In this document: piece by piece, positions 1 to 9,700 of the stretch | Position numbering within the stretch: position 1 is the first letter of the stretch | How the letters are laid out: each line of letters begins with the position of its first letter | NCBI RefSeq assembly: GCF_001723055.1 | Contig: NZ_MDCR01000019.1 | Span: 1 to 46,476, forward strand | Direction: 5' to 3' | DNA: 46,476 nt | From: Streptomyces niveus | Lineage (GTDB): Bacteria; Actinomycetota; Actinomycetes; Streptomycetales; Streptomycetaceae | Program-made: the position numbers and the translations under genes | Notes under the pieces: generated by a model | The model's database searches: none | The model's input: only the letters and a program-made list of their open reading frames with translations | What the model was told of the DNA's origin: nothing

Positions 1-3000
1 GAAGGGCCGGGGCAGCCGGCCAGCACGGGAAGGTCGTGCGCGGGCACGGCCGGCTGCCCCGGCCCTTCCCCGTCGATGGTGGTGGAAAGCGTTCCCAGGA
101 TGGGGAGTTGGTGCTCCAGCGCGGTGGAGCGCCGGGTGACCGCGAGGACGGCGGCGCCTTCCGCGATGGTCCGGCCGTCGGGCACGAGCGTGTCGAGATG
201 GCGGTCCCAGCCGCTGATCGGCCGCAGGCACACGGCTCCGACGAGGGCGAGGTCGCAGGCCCGGTGCCGGAGTTGGCGCAGGGCGAGGTCGACGGCGGTG
301 TGGGCGGAGTCCCGTTGGGAGTAGAGACTGGCTCCCATGGCCTGGAAGTCGTAGTAGTTGGCGGCGCGGCCCGACAGGATGCAGGAGACCGCGCCGGTGA
401 AGTCGTCCTCGTTCAGGTCACCGGGGATGACGTCCTTGGCCTGCGCCATCCCCTGCTCCAGATACTCCTTCAGCGTCCGTGCCTGAGCGGGGTCGGGCAG
501 GATGTCGAAGGCGGTGGCGCACTCGCGGGCGTGTACCCGCAGCGCCGCCTGGGTGTTGTGGGTGGTCGGCAGTGTCGATCCGACCATCACCGCCGTGCGG
601 GGCCGCAGGGTGGTGCCCGGCTCACCGAGCCGCTCCAGCAGCGGTCCGACGGCCTGGAGCATCATCAGGTGAGCGGCGTCCATATGACGCATCGTCAGCG
701 GCGGGATACGTACGTCACGTGGGGACGGCAGCGGGTACGGCGTACCGAATCCGGACTCCGGGAGCGGCCCCGCACCGCCCAGCCAGGCCGGCACCCGCGA
801 TGCCTCCAGGCCGGGCAGGTGGGTGTTCCAGCCCACGACGACCAGGTCCTCGGTGTCCGTCGCCGCGTCTCCACCGGCCCTGCGCGTGGCGGCGGCCGGT
901 GGCACCCGGTCGGACAGGACCACGTGCGCGTCGGCGCCGCCGAGGCCGAACGACGAGATCCCGACCACCCGCGGCCGTGTCTCGTCGGTCGGCCAGGGCG
1001 CGTCCTTGACCGGTACGGTCAGGTGCTCGCCGGCACCGAGCAGGGGGTGCGGGTCGGTGACGACGGGCTGGCCGGGGACCGCCCCGCGTTCGAGGGCGAC
1101 GAGTGCGTGCGCGACCGAGACCAGGCCCGCCAGTACCCCGGTGTGCCCGAAGATCTGCTTGTTCGACGTCAGCAGGCACGCCCGCTCCCGTGGCCCCAAC
1201 TTGGCCAGCAGCGAGCGCAGTTCGATCTCGTCGCCGATCGGGGTGCCGGTGCCGTGGGCCACGACCCAGTCCACGTCGTCGGCCTCGACGCCGGCGTCGG
1301 CCCAGGCCCGGGAGATCGCCAGTTCCTGCCCGCGCGTGGCCGGGGCGTGGATGCCCTTGCCCCTGCCGTCGGCGGCGAGACCGGTGCCCCGGATGACGCC
1401 GAGCACCCGGTCGCCGTCCGCCACGGCGCGCGCGTAGGTCTTCAGGGTGAGTACGACGGCGCCCTCACCGATCAGGGTGCCGTCGGCCGCCCGGTCGAAG
1501 GGGCGTACCTTGCCGCTCATCGAGATGCCCTGGGCCCGGCAGAAGAGGGTGAACCCGATGGGCTCGATCACCGACGTACCGCCGGCCAGCGCCACGTCGC
1601 AGGAGCCGTCGCGCAGGGCCTTGACGGCCGCGTCGATGGCGAACAGTCCGCTGGCGCAGGCCGCGTCGAGGGTCAGATGCTGCGAGGTGGCGGGGATCAG
1701 GCCGCGCAGCGCGTCGCGGGAGACGGACGCGGGGAGGTACGCCTTGGGGTCGCCGCCGTCGCCGCCGTAGTGCGCGCTGATCGCGTGGTCGGCCAACTCG
1801 GCCAGCCAGTCGCCGTCCTGGCCGCCCGGGATCGCCTCGCGCACCATGCGGCGGTACTCGTCGCCGAGCACGACGCCCTGGGTGCCGAGCCCCGTCTGGT
1901 CGTGGATGCCGGTGGTGGCGGCGAGCCACCGGTCGTTCGGGTCCTGGCGTACGCCGGCGAGTGCCTGGACGGCGCAGTGCCGCAGCCAGCGAGTGGTGCG
2001 TGGCCAGCCGGGGTGGCCGATGTTCCCGTCGGGTTCGGTGAGGGAGGCGGGGTCGGGGACGAAGTCGTGGAGGTACCCGGCCTCGCGTACGTAGAAGGCG
2101 TCGGTCTCCTCGCGGGTGGGGGCCCAGAAGTGCGTCAGGTCGAAGGCGGAGGGCTCGCTGGAGAGCAGCACACCTTCGCGCAGGCGGTCCCAGAACTCCG
2201 AGGTGTTGTTGGCGCCGGGCAGGGCCAGTCCGAGACCGACCACGGCGACGGCTCCGGGGTCGTGGTCGGGGGCGGGGTCTGGCTCTGGATCGGCCTCCGG
2301 GGCCGGGGCCGGTGTCTGGTTCCGTACGAGCTCACGCGCCGGATCCGGCACCGGCGCCGACTCCCCCACCGGCGCGGCCGGTTGGCGCCGGGCGGGCGTC
2401 GTCACCTGGTCCGCGAGCCTGCTGTTCAGCCGCAGGCCCTGCATACCGCCGATGCCGATGCCGCCGTCCGCGACGATGGTCTGCCCGGTGATGAAACCCG
2501 TGTCCTCGTGCAGGAGATGGACGATCAGCTTCGCCGCGTCCGGTGTCGAGAGCGTGCGGCTCATCAGTTCACCGGCCCTGGCCGGGTCGCCGAGCGCCGC
2601 CGCCGGATCGTCGAGGTTGACGACGATCTCGCTGGCGACGGAGCCCAGCAGCACCGTGTTGACGCGGATGCCTTGGTCGACCAGTTCGAGCGCCAGATAG
2701 CGGATCAGCGACTCCATGGCCGCCTTGGTGACCCCGCCGGGGCCGTAGCCAGGGACCGGCTGGTGCGCCCCGACGCTGGACAGGCAGAGGATGTTCGCGC
2801 CCGGCCGTCCCGCCATCAGCTCGGCCGCGCGGCGGGAGCAGTGATACGCCCCCATGACATTGGTGGACCACGCCCGCTGCCAGTAGGTGTCGTCGATGTC
2901 GAACAGCGGCAGGAACGCCCCGCCGGCGGCGTTGTTGATCAGAATGTCCAGGCCGCCGTGCCGCTCCTGGATCTCGTCGAACATCCGGTCGATCTCACTG

Positions 3001-3209
3001 GTCTTGGCCACCGAGGCGCGGATGAACTCGCAGCTGTGCCCGGCCTCTTCCAGCTCCGCCCGCAGCAGCTTCGCCTGGTCGACCGAGTGGAAGTAGTTGA
3101 CGATCACATGGGCGCCGCCCCGCGCCAGACGGCGCACGATGTCCGCGCCGAGGCTCTTCGCGGCCCCGGTCACCAGCGCGACGCGGCCCCGCAGATTGTC
3201 GGAGGTCAT
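1..3209 (-). CDS. FabL-like enoyl reductase - ketosynthase - chain-length-factor-like fusion (iterative type I PKS/PUFA-like), C-terminus off the window
   Basis: The frame stays open from the ATG at 3209 to the window edge (1069 codons visible). Residues 1 to about 255 are an SDR domain: TGAAKSLG nucleotide loop, NNAAGG, and Tyr155/Lys162 spaced Y-X6-K as in FabL/FabI enoyl-ACP reductases, not the Y-X3-K of ketoreductases. A Pro/Asp-rich linker (about 285-320) follows. Next comes a complete ketosynthase: Cys518 in DAACASG, His652 in HGTGT and His689 in FGHT, with spacing close to FabF. From about residue 788 a second KS-like fold begins, and the motif where Cys should be reads QRDSAHT, so it is a chain-length-factor-like partner. 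The KS-CLF order recalls PUFA synthase PfaC (family knowledge). The start overlaps the AT-ACP stop codon as ATGA. The product is unknown; the missing C-terminus could hold dehydratase or other domains. Confidence 0.9.
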   Translation of the reverse strand, partial: MTSDNLRGRVALVTGAAKSLGADIVRRLARGGAHVIVNYFHSVDQAKLLRAELEEAGHSCEFIRASVAKTSEIDRMFDEIQERHGGLDILINNAAGGAFLPLFDIDDTYWQRAWSTNVMGAYHCSRRAAELMAGRPGANILCLSSVGAHQPVPGYGPGGVTKAAMESLIRYLALELVDQGIRVNTVLLGSVASEIVVNLDDPAAALGDPARAGELMSRTLSTPDAAKLIVHLLHEDTGFITGQTIVADGGIGIGGMQGLRLNSRLADQVTTPARRQPAAPVGESAPVPDPARELVRNQTPAPAPEADPEPDPAPDHDPGAVAVVGLGLALPGANNTSEFWDRLREGVLLSSEPSAFDLTHFWAPTREETDAFYVREAGYLHDFVPDPASLTEPDGNIGHPGWPRTTRWLRHCAVQALAGVRQDPNDRWLAATTGIHDQTGLGTQGVVLGDEYRRMVREAIPGGQDGDWLAELADHAISAHYGGDGGDPKAYLPASVSRDALRGLIPATSQHLTLDAACASGLFAIDAAVKALRDGSCDVALAGGTSVIEPIGFTLFCRAQGISMSGKVRPFDRAADGTLIGEGAVVLTLKTYARAVADGDRVLGVIRGTGLAADGRGKGIHAPATRGQELAISRAWADAGVEADDVDWVVAHGTGTPIGDEIELRSLLAKLGPRERACLLTSNKQIFGHTGVLAGLVSVAHALVALERGAVPGQPVVTDPHPLLGAGEHLTVPVKDAPWPTDETRPRVVGISSFGLGGADAHVVLSDRVPPAAATRRAGGDAATDTEDLVVVGWNTHLPGLEASRVPAWLGGAGPLPESGFGTPYPLPSPRDVRIPPLTMRHMDAAHLMMLQAVGPLLERLGEPGTTLRPRTAVMVGSTLPTTHNTQAALRVHARECATAFDILPDPAQARTLKEYLEQGMAQAKDVIPGDLNEDDFTGAVSCILSGRAANYYDFQAMGASLYSQRDSAHTAVDLALRQLRHRACDLALVGAVCLRPISGWDRHLDTLVPDGRTIAEGAAVLAVTRRSTALEHQLPILGTLSTTIDGEGPGQPAVPAHDLPVLAGCPGP

Positions 3210-4624
3210 CGTCCGGCAGCCTCCGCCCGGCCCGCCACGACGGATTCCGCGATCCGGCGCAGCGTGCCGACCGACAACAGGGAGGAGTTCGACCGCAGAT
3301 CGGGCAGGTCGAACTGGTCGGACACCCGCCCGAGGAGGACGACCTGCTTGAGCGATTCCACGCCCAGCTCGGACTCCAGGCCGTCGTCCTCGCCGAGCAG
3401 GTCGGGTGGGTAGCCCAGGAAGTCGCCGTAGAGCGTCTGCAACTCGGCAAGTACCGATGCGTAGTCGAGCCCGTCCGACACGGACACGGACGCGGCGGCC
3501 GGGGCTTCCACCGCCGGGGCGACCTTGGCCGGTGTCGCGGGGGCCACGTACGACACCGGCGCCGGCGCAGGCGCCGTGGGCGCGGGCACGGTGACGCGGG
3601 TCGGCGGTGCGGCGACGGGCGCTGTCGCGACCGCCCCGGCCGGTACGGGCACCCGTACCGCATACCGGCTCGACGGACCCGCGTCGGCGGACTCGGCGGC
3701 CAGCGCCCGGACGGCCTCGACCGGATCGCTCTCGCTCAGCGGGACGACACACCGCACGCCCGGGATCGACGCCTCCACGAACTTGGTGACGACGGCCCAC
3801 TCCCCACACTCGACGAAGGCGTCGGCGCCCGCCGCGTGCAGCTCGCGGATCGTGTGCAGCATCCGCACCCGCGCGGTGAGCGCGCCCGCGACCAGGTCGA
3901 CCGGGTCGTCGTCGCCGACGTCCCGCCCCATCCAGGGAGAGCACACGCGCCAGCGCCCGGTGCCGTACGGAACCCGTGGCGCGGTCGCCCGCAGATCGCG
4001 CGCGGCCTGCGCCATCGCCGGGGTGTGGGTCGGATGCGGGACGTCCAGGGGCAGGCTCGGCCAGCCGAACGTGTCGGCGACCCGCTCCACCTGCTCGATC
4101 AGCTGTCTGGGGCCGCTGATGACGCTCTGCCGAGGGGCGTTCTCGCAGGCCAGCACGAGATTGGGATGATCCATCAGCCCGGCCAGCGACTCCGCCCTGC
4201 GGCCGTCGACCCCGACCGCGAGCATCTTGCCGTCCCAGCTCTGCCGGGTCAGTACCTCGGACCGGGCGACGGCCAGGCGGGCGGCGTCCTCGACGGACAG
4301 GTGCCCGGCGGCGGCCAGGGCCCACAGCTCGCCGATGCTCTGCCCGACGATCGCGACCGGCTCGACGCCCTCGGCGACGAGCATGTGGTGCGTCGCGATG
4401 CTGACCGCGAAGATCTCCAGATACTGGACCTCGGGGCCGCGCCGGTCGCTCGTGCCGTTGTGTTCGATCAGCCGGTCACTGATGTTGGGCAGCCCCATGT
4501 CGCGGGCGGCCTTGTCGATGCGAGACAGCGCTTCACGTACGGTCTCGTAACGGTTGTGCGGATCGCGCAGAATACCTCCGCGCGGGGCAGCCACCGTACC
4601 CGGCATGACAAAGACAGAATCCAT
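3206..4624 (-). CDS. Acyltransferase - acyl carrier protein didomain
   Basis: A 472-residue protein. Residues 1 to about 310 form a malonyl/acyl-CoA:ACP transacylase domain, with nucleophile Ser96 in GQSIGE and a candidate catalytic His197 or His200 in PHPTHTPAM, matching the FabD Ser92/His201 layout. An Ala/Pro/Val-rich linker (about 325-385) joins a C-terminal carrier domain whose phosphopantetheine serine is Ser424 in LGVESLK. It probably loads extender units and carries the chain for the coupled ER-KS-CLF protein. The frame extends upstream to 4711, but I chose the ATG at 4624: it has a GAGGG purine run about 9 nt upstream and begins with the usual AT strand (SVFVMPG). The stop overlaps the next start (ATGA). 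Only one ACP is present, unlike the tandem ACPs of PUFA synthases. Confidence 0.9.
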   Translation of the reverse strand: MDSVFVMPGTVAAPRGGILRDPHNRYETVREALSRIDKAARDMGLPNISDRLIEHNGTSDRRGPEVQYLEIFAVSIATHHMLVAEGVEPVAIVGQSIGELWALAAAGHLSVEDAARLAVARSEVLTRQSWDGKMLAVGVDGRRAESLAGLMDHPNLVLACENAPRQSVISGPRQLIEQVERVADTFGWPSLPLDVPHPTHTPAMAQAARDLRATAPRVPYGTGRWRVCSPWMGRDVGDDDPVDLVAGALTARVRMLHTIRELHAAGADAFVECGEWAVVTKFVEASIPGVRCVVPLSESDPVEAVRALAAESADAGPSSRYAVRVPVPAGAVATAPVAAPPTRVTVPAPTAPAPAPVSYVAPATPAKVAPAVEAPAAASVSVSDGLDYASVLAELQTLYGDFLGYPPDLLGEDDGLESELGVESLKQVVLLGRVSDQFDLPDLRSNSSLLSVGTLRRIAESVVAGRAEAAGR

Positions 4625-4943
4625 GTGCGTCACCCTCGTCTCCGGCCCGATCGCCGCCGAACAGCGTGGTGCCGGGCCCTTCGAAAAGCACCGAAAACCA
4701 TTCGGCGGCACCAGAAAAAGACGCGCCGAACCTCTCCACGAAATGGCCGGACTTCCGCGATCCGTATCGCCGAATGACCTCAGTGTGTTCCCGTGCGGAA
4801 CGGCCTGACAAGCTTTTCAGTGCTACATGAAAGGAGCGCGAAATCGAGTCCGTACGAGATGCTGGCGCACGCCCCCGCGAATAGCGCTTTCCCCATTCCT
4901 AAACTCGCTCGCGCGTTCTCACACCAGAACGGGAAACCGGGTG
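4625..4943. promoter_or_regulatory. Intergenic region upstream of the synthase operon, with a 15-bp inverted repeat
   Basis: These 319 bp lie between the ArsR gene and the AT-ACP start and are locally less GC-rich than the surroundings. At 4787-4801 there is a perfect inverted repeat, GTTCC-N5-GGAAC, which could be an operator. On the minus strand a TTGTCA lies beside it, but I find no convincing -10 at proper spacing. An AGCGCT palindrome sits near 4888. I see no gene here. The synthase promoter must lie in this stretch unless the operon is read through from the ArsR gene. Confidence 0.4.
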
Positions 4944-5237
4944 TCAGCGGACGCCGTCCATGCCGTGGGCGTCCAGGACGGCGTGTCCCAGCGAGGTGAC
5001 GGCGTGGCGGACACTGCCGCCGGTGCGGCGCGTGGTGATCAGTCCCGACCGGCGCAGCACCGACGCGTGCTGGGAGACCGTGGCCGCCGAGACGCCCAGC
5101 CGGTGTACGAGATCGGTCGCCGTCGCGGTGGGATCAGCCGCGACGTGCACCAGTACCCGTGCCCGGGTGGAGCCCAGGAGCGCGGCGAGCGCTTCCCCGT
5201 CCGCCGCCGGCCTACCGGCCCGGTAACCGCCGCACAC
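4944..5237 (-). CDS. Small ArsR-type winged-helix transcriptional regulator
   Basis: A 97-residue protein that is almost entirely one winged helix-turn-helix. The DNA-recognition segment TDLVHRLGVSAATVSQHASV (about residues 47-66) is followed by a wing (TTRRTGGSVRHAV). The GTG start at 5237 is preceded by GGAGGAAAGC, a strong Shine-Dalgarno; a TTG at 5303 in the same frame lacks one. The sequence resembles the C-terminal wHTH of longer (about 330 aa) actinobacterial ArsR-like proteins, so it may be a stand-alone regulator or a remnant of one. No metal-binding cysteine pair is apparent in the recognition helix. It is the nearest regulator to the synthase operon on the same strand, but control of that operon is only inferred. 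Confidence 0.75.
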   Translation of the reverse strand: MCGGYRAGRPAADGEALAALLGSTRARVLVHVAADPTATATDLVHRLGVSAATVSQHASVLRRSGLITTRRTGGSVRHAVTSLGHAVLDAHGMDGVR

Positions 5238-5414
5238 GCTTTCCTCCAGGTTCGCCGCCGGCGCGGCCACACCCGAGCCCTGCCTCCCGCGCCCGCAGCC
5301 CAACCCGGTGGATCATCAACTGGCCGTAACAGAACGGCATATGACGCATCAGGCAGCCTGGACCAAAACAGACCACTCCGGTATAAGCCGGCCGACCTGC
5401 CTCCCGAACGAGGA

Positions 5415-5447
5415 ACGCTCCGTGACCGATGGTTCGGCACGGAGCGT
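5415..5447 (-). terminator. Stem-loop downstream of the ROK regulator
   Basis: A perfect 10-bp inverted repeat, ACGCTCCGTG / CACGGAGCGT, with a 13-nt loop, lies 27 nt past the ROK stop codon and before the ArsR gene. It has no T-tract, as is common in Streptomyces. It probably ends the glycan cluster transcript and insulates the ArsR/synthase genes. Confidence 0.6.
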
Positions 5448-5474
5448 CCGGGGTGGCCGGGGGTGGCCGGGGTT

Positions 5475-6686
5475 TCACCCCAGCAGCAGGGACCGGGGCT
5501 GGGCGGACAGGGCCTGGTCGAGGACCAGGGACGCGGCGCCGACGGCGGCCACGTTCTCGCCCAGCGTGGTGGAGACGACCGTCGTCGGATGGGTCGCCCT
5601 GACGAACGGGGACCGGGCGACCATCGGCTCGATGGTCTTGAGGAGGCGGTGCGACAGGACGAGCCAGGTCGGCCCGCCGAAGACGATGGTGTCGACGTCC
5701 AGGAGCGTCCCCGCCGCGCAGACCCCCCGGCCGATGCGGATGGCGAGGCGCTCGATGATGCCGTCCGCCTGGACGTCGCCCTCGGCGGCCAGTTCCGCCA
5801 GCCGCTCCAGACCTCTTTGGGCGTCGGCCGGATCCAGCACCGTGTACTCGGCGCCGAGCACACCCAGCGCGATGGCCTCGTCGACGAGCGTCCGCGTCGA
5901 GGAGGCCGCGCCGAGCCCGCCGACCTCACCCGCGTTCCCGGAGACACCGCGCAGCACGGTGTCCTCCACCACGAGCCCCATCCCGGAGCCCGTACCGAGG
6001 TAGAAGAAGAGCAGGTTGCGGCTTTCGGTGGCCGCTCCCGCCCAGCGCTCCGCGACCACGGACGCCGTGACGTCCTTGTCGAGGAGTGCCGGGAGTCCGG
6101 TCGCCTCGCTGAGCCGGTCACGGAGCGGATAGCGGCCCCAGCCGGGCAGCTCCGGTGGATCGACCACCCAGCCGGCGGCAGCGTCTATGGGCCCCGGCGC
6201 GGCGATACCCAGGCCGAGCACCCGGTCCTCGTCGATGCCCGACTCCGCCACGAGCGAGCGCACCGACGCGGCCATGTCGGCGACGGTCCCGTCGGTGTCG
6301 GCGCCGCTCGGGGTCCGCTGGCTGTGGTGGCCCACGACCGTGCCGAGGAGGTCCACCAGGACGCAGGTGATCACGGCGGGGTCGAGATGGACCCCCACGG
6401 CGTAGCGCGAGGTCGGGACGATCTCCAGGAGGGTGCGGGGCTTTCCGCTGCCGGTGTTCTGCTTGCCCGATTCACGTGCCACGCCCTGGTCGAGCAGCCG
6501 GCGGGTGATGTTCGAGACGGTCTGCGCGGACAGGCCGGTGGCCTGCGCGAGTTCGACGCGGCTCAGGCCCGTCGGGTGCCGGCGGATGGCGTCCAGGATC
6601 ACGGACTCGTTGAAGTCCCCCATGCGCGGCAGATTGGTGCCGCGCCGGATCGTGCGCTTCTCGGATCGTTCCGTGTGCGTGGTCAA
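5475..6686 (-). CDS. ROK-family transcriptional regulator
   Basis: A 403-residue protein with an N-terminal winged HTH (about residues 24-75; SRVELAQATGLSAQTVSNIT) and a ROK sugar-kinase-like fold. The ROK segment has LLDKDVTASVVAERW and a glycine loop, YLGTGSGMG, followed by GNAGEVGGLG. The zinc cluster usual in ROK repressors (CxCGxxGC after the GE-GH motif) is absent, so the ligand/zinc site is diverged. The start is a TTG at 6686 with GGGAGAG about 5 nt upstream; an internal ATG at residue 22 is an alternative. It lies last in the minus-strand glycan cluster, 111 bp after the first alpha-mannosidase. It is presumably a sugar-responsive repressor of that cluster, though a role elsewhere cannot be excluded. 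Confidence 0.88.
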   Translation of the reverse strand: MTTHTERSEKRTIRRGTNLPRMGDFNESVILDAIRRHPTGLSRVELAQATGLSAQTVSNITRRLLDQGVARESGKQNTGSGKPRTLLEIVPTSRYAVGVHLDPAVITCVLVDLLGTVVGHHSQRTPSGADTDGTVADMAASVRSLVAESGIDEDRVLGLGIAAPGPIDAAAGWVVDPPELPGWGRYPLRDRLSEATGLPALLDKDVTASVVAERWAGAATESRNLLFFYLGTGSGMGLVVEDTVLRGVSGNAGEVGGLGAASSTRTLVDEAIALGVLGAEYTVLDPADAQRGLERLAELAAEGDVQADGIIERLAIRIGRGVCAAGTLLDVDTIVFGGPTWLVLSHRLLKTIEPMVARSPFVRATHPTTVVSTTLGENVAAVGAASLVLDQALSAQPRSLLLG

Positions 6687-6797
6687 CGTGTCTCTCCCAG
6701 CCTCGGGCGGGCGGCAGCGGTGCTGCGCCGCCGCCGTCCGGAGGCATCTGATCGATGGAATCGTACGACGCGGGGTCGTGTGCGGGGCGCGACGTGC

Positions 6798-9700
6798 TCA
6801 GCCGCCCGACGGTTCCGCCCGACTCGCCTCCTCCACGGCGGGTCGCAGCCGGAGGGTGCGGATCTGGAAGGGCCGGAAACTCAGGTCCACCTCGCCGGAG
6901 GCGTGCGCGGGCTCGCGCTCGGGCCGCTCCAGCAGGTCGCAGTCGAAGACGGCGGCGAGGGGGAAGCCCGTGGACAGACGTGCCGCGACCGCTCCGCCGC
7001 ACGCTTCGTACAGTCGTACGACGATGTCGCCGCTGCGGTCGTCCGCGAGCTTCACCGACTCCACGACCACGTCGGTGGTGTCGACCTCGACCAGCGCTTG
7101 GGCCCGCACCGGCGCCGGGCGCAGGGGCAGGTTCAGCGCGTAGCCTCCGGCGATCGCCTCCTCGATCCCGGCGCCGGCGAGCAGCGCGTAGCTGAAGCGG
7201 TGCCGGCCGCGGTCGGCCTGTGGGTCGGGGCTGTGCGGGGACCGGAGCAGGGAGAGCCGTACGGTCGTGGTGGTGCCGCCGTGCTCCCGGGTGTCGCGGT
7301 GGACGTCGTGGCCGTAGGTGGAGTCGTTGAGGAGGGCGGCGCCCCAGTGCCGCTCGCCGACGTGCACCCAGCGGTGTGCCCACAGTTCGAAGCGGGCCGC
7401 GTCCCAGCTGGTGTTCTCGTGGGTGGGCCGCTGGACATGGCCGAACTGGATCTCGGCGCTCTCCCGTTCGGCGTGCACGTCCAGGGGCCAGGCCGCCTTG
7501 AGGACGGTGTCGCGCTCCTGCCAGTCGATGTCGTTGCGTACGGTCACCTGCCGGCTCTCGGCGGCCAGCTCGATGTGCTGGACGAACCGGGAGGAGCCGT
7601 GGGCGCGCTCGACCCGTACCGAGGCCAGCAGCGGTCCCTCGTCCACGAGTGTCACCGATTCGGCCTCGTCCAGGTCGCGCACGGTGTCGCGGTAGTACGA
7701 GTCGATGTTCCACGCCGACCACAGGTTGGGGTCGTCGGGGTGGAGCTGGAGAAGGTTGCCCGCGGCGCCGGGGGCGATCGCCTCCCGGCCCGCGGTGCGG
7801 TCGTAGACGGAGGTGAGCAGTCCGCGCCGGTCCACGACGACGGTCAGCAGTCCGTTGCCGAGGACGAAGCCGCCGTCCTGGGCGCGGACGGTGACGGCGT
7901 CGGCGGGCGCGCCGGCCGTGCCGCCGGAGGCGAGGGGGGCGACCTCGGCGAGAACCGCCGTACGCCCGTCCGACAGGCGCTGCGCCCCGGCGAACTCGCC
8001 GTCGGCTGAAGCGACCACGGCGACCTCACGGCGCGCGTACGGTCCGGCGTTGAGGAGCGCGGGGCCGCCGGGCAGCCCGTCGGCCGCTTCGGCGATCAGC
8101 GTCTCCAACTCGCCCTGGATCTCCTCGTATTCACGCTCGGCCTGCCGGTGCACCCAGGCGATGGAGGAGCCCGGCAGGATGTCGTGGAACTGGTTGAGCA
8201 GGACGCGCCGCCACAGCGATTCCAGCCGCTCGTACGGGTAGGGCGCCCCGGTCCGGACGGCGGCGGTGGCGGCCCAGAGTTCGGCCTCGCGCAGCAGCGC
8301 CTCGCTGCGCCGGTTGCCGCGCTTGGTGCGGGCCTGGCTCGTGTAGGTGCCGCGATGGTTCTCCAGATACAACTCGCCGCGCCAGACGGGGAGTTGGTCG
8401 CGCTCGGCGCGGGCCTTCGCGAAGAACGTGTCGGGCGCCTCGACGACGACCTTGGGTGAGCCTTCAAGGTCGCGCAGTCGGCGGGCCTTCTCCAGCATCG
8501 AGCGGGTGGGGCCGCCGCCGCCGTCGCCGTAGCCGAAGGGGACGAGTGAGCGTGTGGCCACTCCCTTGTCGGCGAAGTTGCTCTCGGCGTGGGCGAGTTC
8601 GGCCGCCGTGAGGGACGCGTTGTAGCTGTCGACGGGCGGGAAGTGGGTGAAAATCCGCGTACCGTCGATGCCTTCCCAGTCGAAGGTGTGGTGCGGCAGC
8701 TTGTTCGTCTCGTTCCAGGAGAGTTTCTGGGTGAGGAACCACTCGGCGCCCGCCAGCTTGGCGAGTTGGGGGTACGCGGCGGTGTAGCCGAACGAGTCGG
8801 GCAGCCAGACGCCGCGCTGCTCGACACCGAACTCCTCGGCGAAGAAGCGCCGTCCGTAGACGAGTTGGCGGGCCAGCGCCTCACCACCGGGAAGGTTGCC
8901 GTCGGCCTCGACCCACATGCCGCCGACCGGGGCCCAGGTGCCCTCGGCCGCCGCCTCCTTCATCCGGGCGAAGATCTCCGGCCGCTGTTCCTTCATCCAC
9001 GCGTACTGCTGCGCCGACGAGCAGGCGAAGACCAGCTCGGGGTACTCGCGCGCCAGCGTGGTCATGTTGGTGAACGTACGCGCGCACTTGCGGACGGTCT
9101 CACGGACCGGCCACAACCACGCCGAGTCGATGTGGGCGTGCCCGACGGCGGCGAGGGTGTGCGCCGAGGCGTGCGCGGGCCGGGACAGCACATCGGCGAG
9201 CCGGTCACGGGCCTCGGCAGCGCTGTTGGCCACGTCGCCCGGCACGACGGCGTCGGCGGCACGGCGCAGGGCGTGCAGGATCTCATGGCGCCGGGACGAG
9301 CCGAGGGGCAGTTCGTGCATCAGCTCGTCGAGCACCTCGATGTCGTGGACGAGGTGCCATACGTCGTCCGCACGCACCGCGATCTCGGCCTGCCCCAGCC
9401 GGTAGATGTGCTCGGTGCCGGCGGTCTCGGGCGAACCGTGGTGGATGTGCAGGCCCGCGCTGGCGACGATGGGCGGGTTGGCTGCCAGCTCGATGAGCAG
9501 GTCGACCCGGTCGCCGCCGGTGGCGGATTCGGCCAGCAGCGCGGAGCGGCTGTAGGGGTGCAGGCCCTGGAGCGGGGCGCCCTGGGCGTCGTGGACCAGG
9601 CCCTCCGCCTGGCCGCCCGGCCCCTTGGTCAGATCGAACCCGAGGTCGAAGACGGCCTCGACGCGGCGTCCCGACCACTCCTGGGGGATCTCGGCGCTCG

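Noticed and set aside
36..3413. Long open frame on the + strand (1125 codons)
   Set aside because: It is the exact antisense phase of the ER-KS-CLF gene; its translation is Arg/Gly/Val-rich with no domain, while the minus strand shows full catalytic motifs.
4827..8009. Long + strand open frame (1060 codons)
   Set aside because: It runs antisense through the ArsR, ROK and mannosidase genes and has no recognisable domains; it is a high-GC shadow.
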